Positions 55,727 through 64,000 of a stretch of DNA of 64,000 nucleotides are shown here, in pieces. The stretch is from Myxococcales bacterium. GTDB lineage: Bacteria > Myxococcota_A > Bradymonadia > UBA7976 > UBA1532. The notes beneath the pieces are model-generated. The model did no database searches. It saw nothing but the letters and a program-made list of their open reading frames with translations, and was not told the DNA's origin. Position 1 is the stretch's first letter. The number at the start of each line of letters is the position of its first letter. Location of the stretch: positions 124,001-188,000 of the forward strand of contig JACKDP010000008.1 of the NCBI GenBank assembly GCA_020633435.1, in the 5' to 3' direction. The translations under genes and the position numbers were made by a program.

Positions 55727-58700
55727 ATGCACGTTCGACTCGTCGTCTGTCTGGCGCTGCTGGCGTCCCCGGTGGCCGCCAGCCCGAGGTGGCTGGAGTG
55801 CGCGCCGGCCCAGGCCGCGTCCCTCGGCACGCAGAGTGACCTCGGTCGCGGCGCCGACGAGCTGCCCGAGCTCTACGCCCTGACCATCAGCGGCGGCGTG
55901 AGCCTGGGCGCCTACGAGGCGGGGCTGAACTGGGGCCTGGTGAAGTTCCTGCGCTCCGCCGCGGACCGGACGCCGGTGCGGGGCCAGCGGCGGGCGCCGC
56001 GGCTCGTCGCCGTCACGGGCGCGTCCGCGGGCAGCATCAACAGCGTCCTCACGGCGCTCACCTGGTGCGCCCGCGACCCCGGCAGCGTCGACGACAACCG
56101 CTTCATGACGACGTGGACGCAGGTGGGTCTGGCCGGGCTGTTGCCGCCTGAGGAGGCCTACCTCAGCGACGACGCGCTCCTGTCCCGCAGCGGCTTCGCG
56201 CCGGGGATCGAGGCCCTGCGCACCTGGACGGAGAGCAGCGACTTCATCCCGGGCTGCTCGGTGGCCGTGGGCATCATGGTCAGCCGCGTCGTGCCCCAGG
56301 AGATCGACGTCTTCGGCCTGCGGGTGCCCAACCAGCGCTTCATGGTGCCCCTGCGGCTGACGGTGGATGACGACGGCAAGCCCTGGTTTCGCAATGAAGT
56401 CGTAGACTTGCGTGACCCGCTCGTCGGCAACGTGATGTACCTGCCTGAGACGGTGCCGCCGACCGGCCGGGTCGCGGACAGCCGCATCGATCCCCGCCAC
56501 ATCTGGGCGCTCATCCAGGCGTCGAGCGCCTTCCCCATGGCGTTCAGCCCCCAGCCGCTCACCTACTGCCGACCCGTCTCGGGGGCGTCCGCCGCGCCCG
56601 ATCCCGCCTCGGTTGAGCGCTGCGCCCGCGTCTACAACGTGCAGAACGAGCGCTTCCCGCACCTGGGCGACGGCCGCTACGCCCTGCTCGCCGAGCGGGC
56701 GGACTTCATCGACGGTGGCGTCTTCGACAACGTGCCCCTGGGGGTCGCGCGGGCCCTGGCCGAGTCAGCCGTCGAGGGCGCCGATCTGGCCCCGTGCCTG
56801 CCGCGCGTCGAGTACGTCTACATCGACCCCGACAGCCGGCGGTACCAGCCCGAGGCCCCGCCCTCCGCGACGCTGGAGCCGTCCGACGAGGCCCCCGGCG
56901 CCCCCGCCATGGGCATGCGCAACCAGCTGGCCTTCCTGGCCGGCACCATCAACACCGCCCGCAACTACGAGCTGCAGTCGGTGCTGCGCTTCGGGGGCTG
57001 GAACGAGCGCCTCAACGGCCTGGTGAGCTCGCTGGCCGTGGATCGGTCGGCATGCACCCCCGAGCTCGCGGCGGCGCTGGCGGCGCTGGCGCCGGACACC
57101 CCGCGGCTGTTCAGCCGGGACGACTGCCGCCTCAGCGGCGTGGCGAGCGGGCGCGCCGTCGGGAAGCTGGCGGCCCGGATCGCGGCCGAGGCCGGCACCC
57201 TGCCCTCGGCGACGGATCCGCGCTTCGCGCTGCTGCTGCGCGCGACGGCCGAGCTTCACGAGCTGCTGGAGCGGACCTACCAGGTGGTGGGTGGCCTGGA
57301 GCCCGGGGCCCTGCCGGGCATCCGGGGGGCGGTCCTGGAGGCCCTCGACCACCTGATGCGGCTGCAGCAGGCCAGCCTGCCTGTCGAGGGGACGGCGGGG
57401 CGGCGCGACCACAACCAGATCGACCTCGCGCGCCGGCTCGTGGCGCGCCTGCGGGAAGATCCAATGAGCGAGCGGCGCATCAGCCTCTCGACCCGGATGG
57501 CCCCCCTCGCCGGCAGCTTCCTGGGGAACTTCGGGGCCTTCCTGGAGCGGCGCTTCCGGGAGACGGACTACTACATCGGCCTGTACGACGCCGTCGCCGA
57601 CATCGCGTCGGCCACCTGCGCCTCGGACCAGCGCTACCTGGTGCCGGAGGTGGACCGGCGGCGCCGGCGTGACCGGGTGGTGGGCTGCCTCGGCCTGCGC
57701 GGGGCGGCGCTCGTCCGCGCGTTGGGGATCGACGAGTCGGCCGGCGCACAGATGGTGGTCGAGCGCCTGGCGGCCATCGAGCGGGCGGCGTTGCTGGCCC
57801 GGCCCGTGCCCGCCGACGAGGTCGCGGGGCAGGTGTCGACGGGCCTGTTCCTGCAGGCGGCCTTCGAGCCCATCCCGGATCGGGACTCCGATGGCATCGT
57901 CCCCGACGACTCGGAGGCTCCGCCGCCGGCCCCCCCGCCGCCCGACGGCGACGATGACGGCGACGGCGTGCCCAATGGCCGCGACGTCTGCCCGTTCGTC
58001 GCCGATCCGGCCCAGCTCGACACCGACTCGGACGGGACGGGCGACGCCTGCGACCTGTGCCCGACCGTCTGGGAGGACGTGCAGCGGGACGCTGACGCCG
58101 ACGGCCTCGGGGACGCCTGCGACAACTGCCCGCAGCGCGCCAACCCCGACCAGGCGGACGAGGACGCCGACGGCGCTGGCGACCTGTGCGACTGCTGCCT
58201 CGGCCATGACAACCCCGACCAGTTCGACCGCGATGGCGACGGGAAGGGCGACGCCTGCGACAACTGCCCGCTCTTCGCCAACCCGGACCAGGCGGACGCC
58301 GACGGTGACCGCATCGGCGATGCGTGCAGCCCCGGGCTGCCCTGGGTCTGGTTCACCAGGCGCGCGCCGCTGCCGACGCCGGAGGCCCACGAGCGCCTGG
58401 GCCAGCTCGCCGCGGTGCTCGAGGCCCTCACGTGCCCGTCCACCGTGGATGGCGAGGTGCAGGCGCTCGATCCGAAGGGCTGCCTCGACGCGCCGCGGTT
58501 CTCGGACTTCCTGGGGGCGGTCGGCGGGCGCGTGCGGGGGGACCACCCCGTCTCGCGAGAGATGCTGCGCAACGGCGCCGCCGCGTGGGGCCCGCTGCTG
58601 CTGACCATCATCCCGCGCCAGGCAGCGCTGGAGGCCAACGACGAGGCCATCTCGGGCCGCGACAACGCGATGGTGGGGCTGCTGAACCTGAGCGAGTTCG

Positions 58701-59227
58701 CGCTGCGCAGCGAGTTCGACTGGCCGCAGACGCCCCGGACGTACGACGCGTCGAGCATCCCGTTCGGCCGGCGGGACGCGTCCCAGGCGTGGCGCATCCT
58801 GCCGTATCGCTTGAGCATTGGCGTCTTCCCCGTCGCCGGCTCGCTCGCCTGGGAGCCGACGCTGCGGACGCGCAGCCACGCCCTGAAGCTGCTCGTCACC
58901 CCGCTCTCCATCGGCCGACGGCCGGACCGCACCGAGCTGGAGGTGGGCAGCGCGGTGGTGCCGGCCTACGCCTGGCGGTTCGAGGCGCTGCGGCCCTGGA
59001 TCGGCTTCATGGGCGTGGGCCCCAGCCTGGAGCATGGCTGGAACACGAGCGAGAGCACCCTGGGCGGCCACGCCTTCGTGGGCATCCTGTGGGACAAGCT
59101 GCGGGTCGGCGTCAGCCACCGGCACTTCGACCTCGACGGCTTCGAGGCCCTGAGCTGGCGGCGAGGCTGGCTGGCGACCATCAGCCTCACGGACCTGGCG
59201 GGCTTCATCTTCTGGACGGCCCGGTAG
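55727..59227 (+). CDS. Patatin-like phospholipase with thrombospondin type-3 repeats
   Basis: 1166 residues. Signal peptide MHVRLVVCLALLASPVAASP. The patatin domain spans about 50-345, with oxyanion motif SGGVSLGAYEAG, nucleophile elbow VTGASAGSI (Ser100) and catalytic Asp in FIDGGVFDNVPLG. The region 345-735 is helical. Residues 738-868 hold four to five type-3 repeats (DTDSDGTGDACDLCP type, Ca2+-binding Asp and paired Cys). The C-terminal ~260 residues are beta-rich with amphipathic strands and may form an outer-membrane barrel (ends LTDLAGFIFWTAR). Expected to act on membrane lipids in the periplasm or outside the cell. Confidence 0.87.
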   Translation: MHVRLVVCLALLASPVAASPRWLECAPAQAASLGTQSDLGRGADELPELYALTISGGVSLGAYEAGLNWGLVKFLRSAADRTPVRGQRRAPRLVAVTGASAGSINSVLTALTWCARDPGSVDDNRFMTTWTQVGLAGLLPPEEAYLSDDALLSRSGFAPGIEALRTWTESSDFIPGCSVAVGIMVSRVVPQEIDVFGLRVPNQRFMVPLRLTVDDDGKPWFRNEVVDLRDPLVGNVMYLPETVPPTGRVADSRIDPRHIWALIQASSAFPMAFSPQPLTYCRPVSGASAAPDPASVERCARVYNVQNERFPHLGDGRYALLAERADFIDGGVFDNVPLGVARALAESAVEGADLAPCLPRVEYVYIDPDSRRYQPEAPPSATLEPSDEAPGAPAMGMRNQLAFLAGTINTARNYELQSVLRFGGWNERLNGLVSSLAVDRSACTPELAAALAALAPDTPRLFSRDDCRLSGVASGRAVGKLAARIAAEAGTLPSATDPRFALLLRATAELHELLERTYQVVGGLEPGALPGIRGAVLEALDHLMRLQQASLPVEGTAGRRDHNQIDLARRLVARLREDPMSERRISLSTRMAPLAGSFLGNFGAFLERRFRETDYYIGLYDAVADIASATCASDQRYLVPEVDRRRRRDRVVGCLGLRGAALVRALGIDESAGAQMVVERLAAIERAALLARPVPADEVAGQVSTGLFLQAAFEPIPDRDSDGIVPDDSEAPPPAPPPPDGDDDGDGVPNGRDVCPFVADPAQLDTDSDGTGDACDLCPTVWEDVQRDADADGLGDACDNCPQRANPDQADEDADGAGDLCDCCLGHDNPDQFDRDGDGKGDACDNCPLFANPDQADADGDRIGDACSPGLPWVWFTRRAPLPTPEAHERLGQLAAVLEALTCPSTVDGEVQALDPKGCLDAPRFSDFLGAVGGRVRGDHPVSREMLRNGAAAWGPLLLTIIPRQAALEANDEAISGRDNAMVGLLNLSEFALRSEFDWPQTPRTYDASSIPFGRRDASQAWRILPYRLSIGVFPVAGSLAWEPTLRTRSHALKLLVTPLSIGRRPDRTELEVGSAVVPAYAWRFEALRPWIGFMGVGPSLEHGWNTSESTLGGHAFVGILWDKLRVGVSHRHFDLDGFEALSWRRGWLATISLTDLAGFIFWTAR

Positions 59228-59399
59228 GGCGGCGTCGTGGCGGTGGTCGACGTAGACGGCACGGTCGTGGGCCAGGCGAGGATGCTGGCCTGGGTCGCCC
59301 GGATCGGCAAGCTGCTGCGCGTGGTGCGGGGCCCGGCCGGCCCTGCAACCCGATGATCCACCAGGGAATTCAACACCCGACCAACAGGAGCGATGTGGC

Positions 59400-60329
59400 A
59401 TGCAGGTGATTCTGGGAGCGAGCGGCCCCATCGGGCGCGAGCTGGCGGTGCAGCTCAAGCGGGACTTCACGAGCGACCTGCGCCTCGTGAGTCGGCGGCC
59501 GACGAAGGTCCACGACACCGACCAGCTGCAGAGCGCCGACCTGCTCGACGCGGCCCAGACCCTGCGCGCTGTCGACGGCGCCGAGGTCGCCTACCTCACG
59601 GCCGGCCTGCCGATGGACACGAAGCTCTGGGTCGCCCAGTGGCCCGTCATCATGCGCAACGTCCTCGACGCCTGCGCCGCCACCGGCACCCGGCTCGTCT
59701 TCTTCGACAACACCTATATGTATCCGCAGACCAGCGCCCCGCAGACCGAGGAGACCACCTTCCAGCCGAACGGCCCGAAGGGCCACGTCCGCGCCGCCAT
59801 CGCCCGCGACCTGCTGGCCGCGATGGCCGCAGGCCGCGTCCGGGCCCTCATCGCCCGCGCCCCCGAGTTCTACGGCCCTGGCGGCACCCAGAGCATCACC
59901 AACGTGACCATCCTGGAGAACCTGCGGTCGGGGCGGACGGCCAGGGTGTTCGTGCGGGACGACACCCTGCGCACCCTCGTCTACACCCCCGACGCCAGCC
60001 GCGCGACGGCGCTGCTCGGCAACACGCCGGACGCCTTCGGCCAGACCTGGCACCTGCCCTGCGACGACGACCGCCTCACCTACCGCCAGTTCATCGCCCT
60101 CGCCGCCGACGTCTTCGGGGTCGAGCCCCGAGCGCGCGTCCTCAAGCGCTGGCAGCTCGGGCTGGCGGGGCTCTTCAACCAGCGGGCCCGCGACGCTGCG
60201 GAGCTGCTACCGCGCTACGGCGTGGACAACGTGTTCGTGTCGGACAAGTTCAAGGCGCGGTTCCCCGACTTCGGGGTGACGACGCTGCGGGCGGGCCTCA
60301 CCGCCATGGCCGCCGAGCCACCCGCGTAG
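59400..60329 (+). CDS. NAD-dependent epimerase/dehydratase-like SDR protein
   Basis: 309 residues. The Rossmann start MQVILGASGPIGRELAVQL has the GxxGxxG motif. It continues with the segment VFFDNTYMYPQTSAP (YxxxK-like region altered; Lys lies in PKGHVRAAIARDLL), then ARAPEFYGPG and the substrate-lobe SRATALLGNTPDAFGQTWHLP. This is an atypical extended SDR that probably acts on nucleotide sugars or related substrates. ATG 59400 is preceded by AGGAGCG. There is about 170 nt of empty sequence before it. Confidence 0.85.
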   Translation: MQVILGASGPIGRELAVQLKRDFTSDLRLVSRRPTKVHDTDQLQSADLLDAAQTLRAVDGAEVAYLTAGLPMDTKLWVAQWPVIMRNVLDACAATGTRLVFFDNTYMYPQTSAPQTEETTFQPNGPKGHVRAAIARDLLAAMAAGRVRALIARAPEFYGPGGTQSITNVTILENLRSGRTARVFVRDDTLRTLVYTPDASRATALLGNTPDAFGQTWHLPCDDDRLTYRQFIALAADVFGVEPRARVLKRWQLGLAGLFNQRARDAAELLPRYGVDNVFVSDKFKARFPDFGVTTLRAGLTAMAAEPPA

Positions 60330-60583
60330 GCCGGGGCCTCCGAGGTCCCACAGGGTATGACTTCGAGAAGGTGCACCTGGGCAGCATGGCTGGAATCGTG
60401 TGGCCTTTGTTGGGGGCTTCGTGGCTGGGGGTGGTCCCCTGGGAGCGGCGTTTCGGGGGGTGGTGGGGTGCAGGGCTGGCGTGCGCCTTGCGACGCAGCT
60501 CACGGGGGCGCCACGCGGGCGCACGGGTGCCTTGGCGCCCACGCCGTGCGCCCGGTCGGTCCCAAATCGAGGGCACGGTCTGG

Positions 60584-61528
60584 CTAGCCTGCTCGGGCCC
60601 ACCCCGCGAGGGCCTTGCGGGCGTGGGACGGGGGGATGGTGCCCGGGGGGAACGGGATGAGGGGCAGCGTCGGGTCGGCGAGCCACTGCCAGTAGGCGAT
60701 GTGGGCTTCGGTGTAGGCCTCACGGAGCGCGGCGTGGACCTCGTGCCACTGGGCGTGGTGCTCGGGGGGGCCGTGGACGACGGGGGCGGGGCTGCGGTCG
60801 CGCTCTTTGGGGCGCGTCCACGGGTCGACGTGGCGGGCGGCTTCGGGGTCGGGCACGGGCAGGCCGGCCTTCTTGCGGCGCGGGCGGTGCTCGGCGGCGA
60901 TGTCGTCGGCGAGCTGCCACATGAGCGCGCGGTGGGCCTTGGGGGTGAGGTCGCCCAGGCCGGGCAGGCGGTCGATGCGGACGGTGAGCTGCTCTTCGAC
61001 GCCGTTGGCGTGGACGAAGACGCCGGCGGGGGCCTCGCCGCGCAGGTGGGCGGGGTTCGAGCAGGCGAAGACGTCGTCGGCGGGGTGGCGCGACTTGAGC
61101 TGGGCCGTGGCCTGGCCCATCAGGTAGCGCAGGCGCTCGAGGGCGTGGGCCTCCGTCGTGACCTGGATGGCGTGGTTGGGGATGAGGAGCTGGCCGCTGC
61201 GGCCGTGGTACTTGTTGATTCGCCTGGCGATTTCCCGGTTGACCCACTCCAGCACGAGGCTCTTGTCGACCAGCTCTTCGACGCCGATGAGCAGGTGCAG
61301 GTGGTTGGAGAGGAAGTAGTACCCGTACAGGTCGAAGTCGAAGTCGGCGGTCTTCTGCTGGGCGCGGGCCAGGATGCCGTTGAGGATGGCGACGATGCGG
61401 CGCCTTGGGACGAGCAGGAAGAGGTCGTCGGTGACCTTGGAGGTGACCTCGAAGACGAGGACGGGGCGGCCGAGGCGGGGGCTGTGGAAGCGGTGGTCGT
61501 CGAGCTCGATGCGCAGGTGCTCGGCCAT
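60584..61528 (-). CDS. REP-associated (RAYT/Y1) transposase-like protein
   Basis: 314 residues. The HUH motif sits in YGYYFLSNHLHLLIGV, preceded by an N-terminal RIVAILNGILARAQ and followed by the helix with LVLEWVNREIARRINKYHGRSGQLL. The Tyr that attacks DNA should lie in ALERLRYLMGQA. The C-terminal 100 residues are extra and Pro/Arg-rich. Such single-copy RAYTs act on palindromic REP sequences. I see no clear REP pair around it and no IS200/605 ends. GC and codon use match the neighbours, so it is resident rather than recently arrived. Confidence 0.8.
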   Translation of the reverse strand: MAEHLRIELDDHRFHSPRLGRPVLVFEVTSKVTDDLFLLVPRRRIVAILNGILARAQQKTADFDFDLYGYYFLSNHLHLLIGVEELVDKSLVLEWVNREIARRINKYHGRSGQLLIPNHAIQVTTEAHALERLRYLMGQATAQLKSRHPADDVFACSNPAHLRGEAPAGVFVHANGVEEQLTVRIDRLPGLGDLTPKAHRALMWQLADDIAAEHRPRRKKAGLPVPDPEAARHVDPWTRPKERDRSPAPVVHGPPEHHAQWHEVHAALREAYTEAHIAYWQWLADPTLPLIPFPPGTIPPSHARKALAGWARAG

Positions 61529-61687
61529 GGCGAGGAGTCCTCCAGCGGTGTGGGGCCTCCTCTGCTATCGGTCAGTCGCGGCGCGTGTCGCAGACTTTCT
61601 TCGAGATGACGGAAAACAAAGGGGAAAAAGAGGGAGCCTGAGCACCGGGCGTCGGGCGAGCGGGCAGATCTGCGGCGCCAGAACGCA

Positions 61688-61719
61688 GAAAGCCCGACCA
61701 CTTTCGCGGCCGGGCTTTC
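61688..61719 (-). terminator. Hairpin downstream of tRNA-fMet
   Basis: Stem GAAAGCCCG / CGGGCTTTC around a 14 nt loop, located 32-64 nt past the tRNA 3' end on the minus strand. The T-rich part is inside the stem and the exit is TGCGTT, so it is not a perfect intrinsic terminator. Confidence 0.4.
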
Positions 61720-61724
61720 AACTC

Positions 61725-61750
61725 CCCCTGATCTTTCCAGGGGATTTTTT

Positions 61751-61751
<1 letters not shown>
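61725..61751 (+). terminator. Intrinsic terminator reading plus strand
   Basis: Stem CCCCTG / CAGGGG with a 7 nt loop, followed by A and seven T residues. In plus orientation it has the classic form, but no plus-strand gene ends just before it; on the minus strand the A-run precedes the stem. Confidence 0.45.
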
Positions 61752-61830
<79 letters not shown>

Positions 61831-61899
61831 GGGTGGGTGCACTCTAAGGGGGGGGGCCGAGGAAGTCAACGTTTTTCTGCGAGGGTGTCGTTTTCGTGA

Positions 61900-63042
61900 T
61901 CAGCGGCGGGGGCCGCTGCGGCGGGGGCCGCCGCGGCGGGCGTCGGGACGCCCATCCGCCGGACCGCGATCCGCCGGGCCACGGCCCCCCGGGCCGCGGT
62001 CGCTGCGCGGGGCGCGGTCGTCTCGCGGAGGCGCGCTGCGCGGGCCGCGGTCGTCCCGCGGGGCCGGGCCCCGATCGCTGCGGGGGGCGCGGTCGTCGCG
62101 CTGAGCCGGTCCCCGGTCGGCGCGGGGGGCGCGGTCGTCACGCTGGGCCGGGCCCCGCTGCGGGCGGTCTTCGCGCTGGGCCGGCGCACGGTCGCTGCGC
62201 TGGGGACGATCGGCGCGCTGGGGCCGATCGCCCACGTCGTCACGGTACGAGCGTCGCGCCCGCGGCGGGCGACCAGGGTCCTGCTGGCTGGCGCGCTTGC
62301 GCGCCGCCGTGCGGGCGATGGCCTTGAGCTTGTGCAGCTCGTCGCGCCGGAGGTTGCGCCACTCCCCCGGGCGCAGGCCCTCCAGGTCCAGGTTGGCGAA
62401 GGTGATGCGCCGCAGGCGGATGACCGGGTGGCCGATGGCCTCGAACATCCGCTTGACCAGGTGGTTGCGACCCTCCGTGACCGTCAGCTCGATCCAGGAG
62501 TTGTCGCCGCTCTGGTGGGGGCCGCGGTGGGTGATGCGGTGCACGAAGGTGGCCTTGGCGGGGCCATCCTCCAGCTCGATGCCCTGGCGGAGCTGGTCGA
62601 GGCTGGGCTCGGCGATGAGGCCGCGCGCCTTGACGCGGTAGGTCTTGGGGACCTCCCCCGCCGGGTGCGTCAGCGCCGTCGTCATGTCGCCGTCGTTGGT
62701 GAGGAGCAACAGGCCCTCGGCGTCCAGGTCGAGCCGGCCGACCGGGTAGATGCGCGTCTCCATGCCCTTGATGAGGTCGACCACGTTGCGGCGGTCGTAC
62801 TCGTCGCTGGCCGTGGTGACGACGCCCTCGGGCTTGTACAGGATGACGTAGGTCCAGGCCCGCGGCAGGCGCACGCGCTTGCCGTCGAGCTCGATGAGAT
62901 CCCGGTCACCGTCGGCGCTCTGGCCCAGCGTCGCGACCTCGCCGTTGACGCGGACACGGCCGGCGCGGAGGAGGTCCTCGGCGGCCCGGCGAGAGGAGAC
63001 GCCGGCGCGGGCGAGGATTTTCTGCAGGCGATCCACAGACAT
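61900..63042 (-). CDS. rluB: rRNA pseudouridine synthase (RsuA/RluB family) with long charged tail
   Basis: 380 residues. N-terminal S4 RNA-binding domain (LQKILARAGVSSRRAAEDLLRAGRVRVNG). Catalytic domain with VGRLDLDAEGLLLLTNDGD (catalytic Asp) and HPAGEVPKTYRVKARG, GRNHLVKRMFEAIGHPVIRLRRITF. This isomerises a uridine in 23S or 16S rRNA; RluB (U2605) is the usual assignment for this branch. The last ~115 residues are low-complexity with repeats such as RDDRAPRSDRGPA, rich in Arg, Asp, Pro and Gly, and are probably disordered. Next to tRNA-fMet in the genome. Confidence 0.92.
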   Translation of the reverse strand: MSVDRLQKILARAGVSSRRAAEDLLRAGRVRVNGEVATLGQSADGDRDLIELDGKRVRLPRAWTYVILYKPEGVVTTASDEYDRRNVVDLIKGMETRIYPVGRLDLDAEGLLLLTNDGDMTTALTHPAGEVPKTYRVKARGLIAEPSLDQLRQGIELEDGPAKATFVHRITHRGPHQSGDNSWIELTVTEGRNHLVKRMFEAIGHPVIRLRRITFANLDLEGLRPGEWRNLRRDELHKLKAIARTAARKRASQQDPGRPPRARRSYRDDVGDRPQRADRPQRSDRAPAQREDRPQRGPAQRDDRAPRADRGPAQRDDRAPRSDRGPAPRDDRGPRSAPPRDDRAPRSDRGPGGRGPADRGPADGRPDARRGGPRRSGPRR

Positions 63043-63048
63043 ACGGGC

Positions 63049-63996
63049 TCAGAGCTCCAAAACCTGGTCGATGGCGATCTCGCGATCCGACGGGCGTACC
63101 CACCGCCAGGCGGTGGGGCTCTCGGTGCGGGGGCGGCCGTGTTCGTCGGTGCGGGTGACGCGCAGGAGGATGCGTCGCTCGGTGGGGGTGTCGATGAAGC
63201 CGTCGTAGGTGACGACGTAGCGCTTCTGGTCGTGGGTCATCTCGCCTTCGAGCGCCAGCATCCGATCATAGTAGCGCCGCAGCGCCACGAGCGCGCGGTG
63301 CAGACCCGGGCCGGGGGCCTGGGCCGGCAGGCCGAGGGCGCGGCAGTCCGCCAGCGCGAGGGGCAGGTCGGGCTCCTCGATGGCCGTGAAGCGGGCGGCC
63401 GCCACCCCGATCAGGTCGGCAGGGGTGCCGCCCTGGCGGAGGCACCGGCGGGCCAGCGCGACGACGTCGTGGCGGTGGCGGATGGCGGCCCCGAGCGTCG
63501 CTGGGTCGTACCCGCCCCAGAAGCGGGCCAGCGCCGCGGGCCGGGCGTCGGCCGGCGCGGCGGCCAGCAGCTCGAGCAGCGCCCGCGCGGTGCCGTCCGG
63601 CGCGTCGGCGGGCAGCAGCGGCGCCAGCGTCCCGGCCGGGCCCAGCCAGATGCGGTCGGCGGCGAAGGCCACCAGCGTGGCCGCCGGGCTGGCCTCCAGC
63701 GGGATGAGCGCCTCGAAGCGGCCGCGGTCGGCCAGCAGGCCCACGATGCGCCCGACGTCCGGGGCGGCGGGCCCGAGGGGGCCCAGGAAGACGTCGAAGG
63801 CGTCGGAGCCCAGCGTGCTGAGCACCTCGTAGAGCGCGGGCACGAAGGCGGCGTCGAGGTGGGCCCGCGGCCCCAGCGCCAGGGCGAGCGCGGGCCGCCC
63901 ACGGGTGGTCGCCACGGCCTCCAGGGCGTCGCGGTTGCCCAGCACGGGCACGCTGCCGTCCAGGATGGTGCTGAGGCTGGGCGCCCCGTCGGCCAT
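63049..63996 (-). CDS. SDH/ClpP-fold serine protease-like protein
   Basis: 315 residues as seen. ATG 63996 is 4 nt from the edge, so the real start may lie outside the window. The segments ALALALGPRAHLDAAFVPALYEVLS, DVFLGPLGPAAPDVGRIVGLLADRG and ASPAATLVAFAADRIWLGPAGTLAPL resemble the serine dehydrogenase proteinase family (SppA/ClpP-like fold). The catalytic Ser region has an extra Pro (ASPAAT rather than SAGT) and the PGG is PLGP, so activity is doubtful. It stops 6 nt before the rluB start, suggesting an operon with it. Confidence 0.66.
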   Translation of the reverse strand: MADGAPSLSTILDGSVPVLGNRDALEAVATTRGRPALALALGPRAHLDAAFVPALYEVLSTLGSDAFDVFLGPLGPAAPDVGRIVGLLADRGRFEALIPLEASPAATLVAFAADRIWLGPAGTLAPLLPADAPDGTARALLELLAAAPADARPAALARFWGGYDPATLGAAIRHRHDVVALARRCLRQGGTPADLIGVAAARFTAIEEPDLPLALADCRALGLPAQAPGPGLHRALVALRRYYDRMLALEGEMTHDQKRYVVTYDGFIDTPTERRILLRVTRTDEHGRPRTESPTAWRWVRPSDREIAIDQVLEL

Positions 63997-64000
63997 GCTC

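Noticed and set aside
59228..59399. Gap before the SDR gene
   Set aside because: No ORF with coding character, no RNA structure noted; probably a promoter region only.
60440..60475. GGGGGGTGGTGGGGTGC resembling the CRISPR repeat
   Set aside because: Only the G-rich tail matches; no CAAACCCC or CTTGTC part and no periodicity.
60330..60583. Possible small ORFs (60357-60587, 60400-60660) after the SDR gene
   Set aside because: No RBS, no domain, unusual amino-acid make-up; treated as non-coding with GGGTGG-rich low complexity.

Overview
The window is very GC-rich and densely coded. Many proteins start with a lipoprotein signal followed by an Asp/Ala/Pro-rich linker, and several small Cys-rich secreted proteins are present. 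This style is typical of Myxococcota / Bradymonadia-like bacteria (inference from style, not from a marker gene).

Layout. 1-8.9 kb: end of an unrecognised CDS, a PNGase F-like lipoprotein, a P-loop kinase-like protein, an EIIA-CBS fusion, a secreted zinc-protease-like lipoprotein, an HMA metal-binding protein and monomeric isocitrate dehydrogenase. 9-13.3 kb: DUF5995, an eCIS-core (DUF4157-like) protein, a TPR-like protein and an LRR lipoprotein. 13.3-21 kb: quinone oxidoreductase, then a four-gene overlapping operon (sigma-like, two unknowns, Lon-like/TPR) facing a translationally coupled PhoD phosphatase plus trypsin-like protease pair. 21.3-24.8 kb: secreted proteins, an M60-like metalloprotease, a VOC protein and a divergent TetR regulator.

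The centrepiece is 24.8-49.1 kb, a type III-B CRISPR-Cas locus read on the minus strand. In transcription order: HTH regulator, cmr2 (cas10), cmr3, cmr1, cmr4, cmr5, cmr6, a CARF-HEPN effector with an extra C-terminal ring-nuclease-like domain, cas6, a stand-alone primase-polymerase (CAPP-like), cas1, cas2, a reverse transcriptase fused to a second, apparently catalytically degenerate primase-polymerase module, a leader, and a ~5.5 kb array of about 70 repeats. Beyond the array is the wreck of an NE0113-like CARF gene split by an IS5/IS1182-like element with a CTAG target duplication. Most cas genes overlap by 1-14 nt, so the unit looks like one operon running into the array. Expected working: Cas6 processes crRNA; the Cmr complex senses target RNA; Cas10 (GGDD) makes cyclic oligoadenylate; the CARF-HEPN RNase responds and may be limited by its own C-terminal domain; RT plus primase-polymerase plus Cas1-Cas2 could acquire spacers from RNA or from damaged or single-stranded DNA. 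The array carries an internal leader-like remnant next to diverged copies of the leader-proximal spacers, suggesting an old array duplication.

49.2-64 kb: a small secreted protein, MAPEG, a beta-lactamase-fold-like protein, large TPR and WD40-like lipoproteins, a patatin with thrombospondin type-3 repeats, an SDR epimerase, a REP-associated (RAYT-like) transposase, initiator tRNA-Met, an RsuA/RluB pseudouridine synthase with a long Arg/Asp/Pro tail, and an SDH-type protease-like protein at the right edge.
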